From: Coriobacteriia bacterium
GTDB lineage: Bacteria; Actinomycetota; Coriobacteriia; WRKU01; WQUG01
Assembly: GCA_009779395.1 (NCBI GenBank)
Contig: WREJ01000039.1
Location: 1 to 8,583 of the forward strand
Direction: 5' to 3'
DNA length: 8,583 nt
Below are positions 6,184 through 8,583 of this stretch, piece after piece. The position numbers and the translations under genes are program-made. How positions within the stretch are numbered: position 1 is the stretch's first letter; every line of letters begins with the position of its first letter. The notes beneath the pieces are model-generated. The model searched no databases and was not told the origin of the DNA. It saw only the letters and a list, made by a program, of their open reading frames with translations.

Positions 6184-7473
6184 ATGAAGACAATTGGCGT
6201 AGGTATTTTGGGTCTGGGTACGGTTGGTGGCGGCGTTATCGACATCATCAATCGCCACAAAGACAAAATGCGCGACCATGCGGGCGTTGACCTGGTGGTG
6301 ACGCGCGCAGCCGATCTGAACACAGAACGTTTTGCGCAGCTGGGCTTGACGTCGCAGCAGGCTACGACCGATGCTTTTGACGTGGTAAATGACCCCTCGG
6401 TTGATATTGTTGTCGAGCTGATTGGTGGCATTGGTATTGCGCGAGAGTTAGTCCATGCAGCAATAGCTGCCGGAAAACCTGTCATCACCGCAAACAAAGC
6501 ACTGCTTGCTTCACATGGGGCAGAGCTTTTTGAGGCTGCCGATGCCAAAGGTGTTGATCTGCGCTTTGAGGCGTCAGTCGGCGGGGGAATTCCGGTGCTG
6601 GAGCCACTCACTCACAGTCTGACGGGTAACGAAATCCTCAGTGTTTTGGGCATTGTTAACGGTACGACCAACTATATGCTGTCGCGCATGACAGAAGCAG
6701 GCCTGAGTTTTGATGAGGCTTTGGTCGAGGCGCAAGACCTGGGCTACGCCGAGGCTGACCCTTCTGCTGATGTTGATGGTCTGGACGCGGCGGCAAAAAT
6801 CGCGATTCTGGCGTCCCTTGCTTTTAACTCGCGCGTGACTTTGGCAGATGTACCAGCAGAGGGCATTCGCAAGCTGGCACCAACTGACATCGAGTATGCC
6901 CGCGAGATTGGCTACGCGGTCAAATTGCTTGCTATTGCGCGCAAGCATGCCCATGGCATTGACGTGCGCGTGCATCCGACCATGATTCCTGCTGACCACC
7001 AGCTGGCATCGGTTGATGGTGTTTATAACGCCGTCTATCTGACTGGTGATTTTGTTGGTGACCTGATGTTTTTTGGCGAGGGAGCAGGAGCAGGAGCCGC
7101 AGCAAGTGCTGTTGTTGGTGACCTGGTCGAGGCTGCGCGTGCGCTGCAGTCAGGCAACAAGGTCATCGGTTGTACCTGCACCGACAATCTGCCTATTTTG
7201 CCCCTTGACGTGCTAGAAACACGCTACTACGTGCGTCTATTACTTGCCGACAAAGCAGGTGTCATCGAACAAGTGGGCAAGGTCTTTGCGCGCTATAATG
7301 TGTCACTGCAGTCACTGAAGCAGCGCGGCTGTGCGCAAAAAGGCATGGCAGAGTTTATCTTTGTCACCCACAAAACTATCGAAGCAGACATGCAGTCAGT
7401 TCTTGCCGACATCATCAATCTAGATGTTGTGGGCGAGGTCGCCTCGATGCTGCGCGTCGAAGACCTAGATTAG
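6184..7473 (+). CDS. hom: Homoserine dehydrogenase with C-terminal ACT domain
   Basis: Hom reduces L-aspartate 4-semialdehyde to L-homoserine with NAD(P)H, the branch point toward threonine and methionine. The 429 residues match the monofunctional ACT-containing form. The N-terminal Rossmann domain has GILGLGTVGGGV (7-18) and ITANKALLA with K105. The catalytic/dimer domain has FEASVGGGIPVLEPL (128-142), NGTTNYML (159-166), GYAEADPSADVDGLDAAAK (187-205) with acidic residues and the probable catalytic K205. The C-terminal ACT domain (about 350-425) begins YYVRLLLADKAGVIEQVG, typical of threonine feedback inhibition. One deviation is in the glycine-rich loop 298-310, GEGAGAGAAASAV, where family members usually have Pro-Thr (PTASAV) in place of A305-A306. 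GAGGG (6172-6176) lies seven bases before the ATG. No aspartokinase domain is fused. thrB follows after 12 bp. Confidence 0.96.
   Translation: MKTIGVGILGLGTVGGGVIDIINRHKDKMRDHAGVDLVVTRAADLNTERFAQLGLTSQQATTDAFDVVNDPSVDIVVELIGGIGIARELVHAAIAAGKPVITANKALLASHGAELFEAADAKGVDLRFEASVGGGIPVLEPLTHSLTGNEILSVLGIVNGTTNYMLSRMTEAGLSFDEALVEAQDLGYAEADPSADVDGLDAAAKIAILASLAFNSRVTLADVPAEGIRKLAPTDIEYAREIGYAVKLLAIARKHAHGIDVRVHPTMIPADHQLASVDGVYNAVYLTGDFVGDLMFFGEGAGAGAAASAVVGDLVEAARALQSGNKVIGCTCTDNLPILPLDVLETRYYVRLLLADKAGVIEQVGKVFARYNVSLQSLKQRGCAQKGMAEFIFVTHKTIEADMQSVLADIINLDVVGEVASMLRVEDLD
7081..7098 (+). repeat. Three-copy 6-bp tandem repeat (GGAGCM) inside hom
   Basis: GGAGCA, GGAGCA, GGAGCC occur in tandem and encode Gly-Ala three times (residues 300-305) in the conserved glycine-rich loop of Hom. 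The loop keeps the family length, so the repeat reflects substitution rather than obvious expansion, though such tracts are prone to slippage. Confidence 0.75.
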
Positions 7474-7485
7474 CAGGTAGTCACC

Positions 7486-8466
7486 ATGGCACGTTTTTCT
7501 GCAAGTGTTCCGGCAACAACGGCTAACCTAGGTCCTGGATACGACAGTTTTGGTCTGGCATTAGAGCTGCGTAATGATTTTCACGCAGAGTTAGCAGACC
7601 AGTGGTCAGTTGACATTACGGGCGAGGGAGCAGCAACACTCTCGCGGGATGAGGGCAATTTGGTCATCGTTGCCATGCGCGAGGTTTTTGCCCACGTTGG
7701 AAAGCCCGACCTAAAGGCTGCGATACATTGTGAAAACAAGGTACCTCTGGGTAGTGGACTCGGCTCTTCCTCTTCGGCATTAGTTGGCGGCGGCGTTCTT
7801 GCTCGTCGTTTGCTCGAAGAACAAGACCCCACCTTTGCTCTGCTTGACAATGAACTTTTGGGCATACTCTCGCGCCTTGAGGGTCATCCCGACAACATCG
7901 CGCCTGCGCTGATGGGTGGCTTTACCATTTGCTGGAAAGATGACGACGAAGTTGCTGCCATTAACTGCGAGCGTTTTGACCTGCTGTGTCCTATTGCTGC
8001 CATTGTGGTGCCCTCGACGACCTCGCTTGCGACCAGCTATTCGCGTGGTCTGCTGCCAAGCACGGTCAGCCACGACGACGCTGCTTTTAATCTGTCGCAC
8101 GCAGGACTTGTTGCCGCTGCTTTGGTGTCAAGCCGTCCCGACCTGCTGCCCCACGCCATGCACGACCGGCTGCACCATCCCTATCGTCTGCCGGTGGTCA
8201 AAGACTACTATCCCGTCAAAGAAATCCTGATGCGCGCCGGTGCAAGTGCCGTCACTTTATCGGGAGCCGGTCCAACAATCATAGGTTTTATCGCTGGCAT
8301 CGACACCGAAGATGCGCTGATACAGGCACGAAGCATGGTCTATGACATCGGCAGCGAGATTACCGATCTGGGTACACGCCTCGAGCCCATGCCGCTGCCT
8401 TTTGCCCGTTCAGGAGCATTAGTGACAGATCCGCTTGAGTTGATCCCCTGGGCAGACTGTCCCTAA
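7486..8466 (+). CDS. thrB: Homoserine kinase (GHMP family)
   Basis: ThrB phosphorylates L-homoserine with ATP to O-phospho-L-homoserine, the substrate of threonine synthase. The 326 residues are of usual length. Family motifs in order: VPATTANLGPGYDSFGLAL (8-26) with N14 and D20; the GHMP ATP-binding loop PLGSGLGSSSSA (87-98); LEGHPDNIAPALMGG (131-145); SRGLLP (186-191) and HPYRLP (231-236), with R187 and R234 as likely substrate-binding arginines; and the C-terminal GHMP motif LSGAGPT (258-264). The start ATG at 7486 lies 12 bp after hom behind a weak AGGT (7476-7479), so the two are co-transcribed and probably coupled. No thrC lies next to it. The start is fixed by the motif that begins within ten residues of the Met. 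Confidence 0.96.
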   Translation: MARFSASVPATTANLGPGYDSFGLALELRNDFHAELADQWSVDITGEGAATLSRDEGNLVIVAMREVFAHVGKPDLKAAIHCENKVPLGSGLGSSSSALVGGGVLARRLLEEQDPTFALLDNELLGILSRLEGHPDNIAPALMGGFTICWKDDDEVAAINCERFDLLCPIAAIVVPSTTSLATSYSRGLLPSTVSHDDAAFNLSHAGLVAAALVSSRPDLLPHAMHDRLHHPYRLPVVKDYYPVKEILMRAGASAVTLSGAGPTIIGFIAGIDTEDALIQARSMVYDIGSEITDLGTRLEPMPLPFARSGALVTDPLELIPWADCP

Positions 8467-8497
8467 TTGGGAGCAATTTCACCAAATCATGAACATT

Positions 8498-8527
8498 TTG
8501 AGGAAGTGCGACCATAGCTGCTACAAT
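8498..8527 (+). promoter_or_regulatory. Promoter in the gap after thrB, for a gene beyond the right edge
   Basis: -35 TTGAGG (8498-8503), an 18-bp spacer and -10 TACAAT (8522-8527), preceded by an extended -10 TGC (8519-8521). The nine bases TGCTACAAT are identical to the core of the desulfurase promoter at 3593-3601. Transcription would start near 8534. No open reading frame of note begins before the window ends: an ATG at 8568 meets a stop after three codons. Confidence 0.5.
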
Positions 8528-8577
8528 TTTTCGGTTAGTGAAGTAGTACCATTTAACCTGTAAACTTATGACTAAGT

Positions 8578-8583
8578 GAGGTA
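8578..8583 (+). promoter_or_regulatory. Possible ribosome binding site cut by the window edge
   Basis: The window ends in GAGGTA, which resembles the GGGTAGT and AGGTAGT found just before the hom and thrB starts. If it is a ribosome binding site, a plus-strand gene begins within about ten bases past the edge, with a leader of about 50 to 60 bases from the promoter at 8498-8527. Confidence 0.25.

Noticed and set aside
8459..8475. Hairpin TGTCCC/GGGAGCA over the thrB stop as a terminator
   Set aside because: Six pairs with a bulge followed only by ATTT; too weak to call, though some termination here is possible.

Overview
This is a housekeeping stretch of a bacterial chromosome, moderately GC-rich by eye, with short intergenic gaps and mixed ATG/GTG (possibly TTG) starts. 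The order comEC-holA with a convergent rpsT is common in Gram-positive bacteria. An ACT-type homoserine dehydrogenase followed by thrB, and a minimal cysteine desulfurase/IscU pair without hscBA or fdx, point to Actinomycetota, possibly Coriobacteriia. That placement is inference from gene order and protein style, not from a search.

Layout. Positions 2-2116 hold the 3' part of comEC (DNA-uptake channel); its start lies upstream of the window. It overlaps holA (DNA polymerase III delta, 2113-3216) by the ATGA arrangement. rpsT (ribosomal protein bS20, 3497-3228, minus strand) converges on holA with 11 bp between the stop codons. From the gap 3498-3634, rpsT is read leftward and an iron-sulfur operon rightward: cysteine desulfurase (3635-4861), IscU scaffold (4862-5299, directly abutting) and, after 51 bp, a coiled-coil/zinc-ribbon protein (5351-6076). 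A 107-bp gap with a likely promoter precedes hom (6184-7473) and thrB (7486-8466), which turn aspartate semialdehyde into phosphohomoserine. The last 117 bp have no gene but carry a good candidate promoter for something beyond the right edge.

How the genes work together. The desulfurase supplies sulfur from cysteine to IscU for Fe-S cluster assembly. Hom and ThrB are consecutive steps of the threonine branch, and no threonine synthase lies beside them. ComEC and HolA are functionally unrelated but co-transcribed by overlap.

I see no mobile element, CRISPR array, tRNA, phage gene or obvious defence system, and no clear candidate for a new multi-gene system. The most interesting part is regulatory. 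The predicted rpsT and desulfurase promoters are divergent and occupy nearly the same 34 bp, so polymerase could probably bind only one at a time. A perfect dyad lies across them. The 9-mer TGCTACAAT of the desulfurase promoter recurs in the promoter at the right edge.
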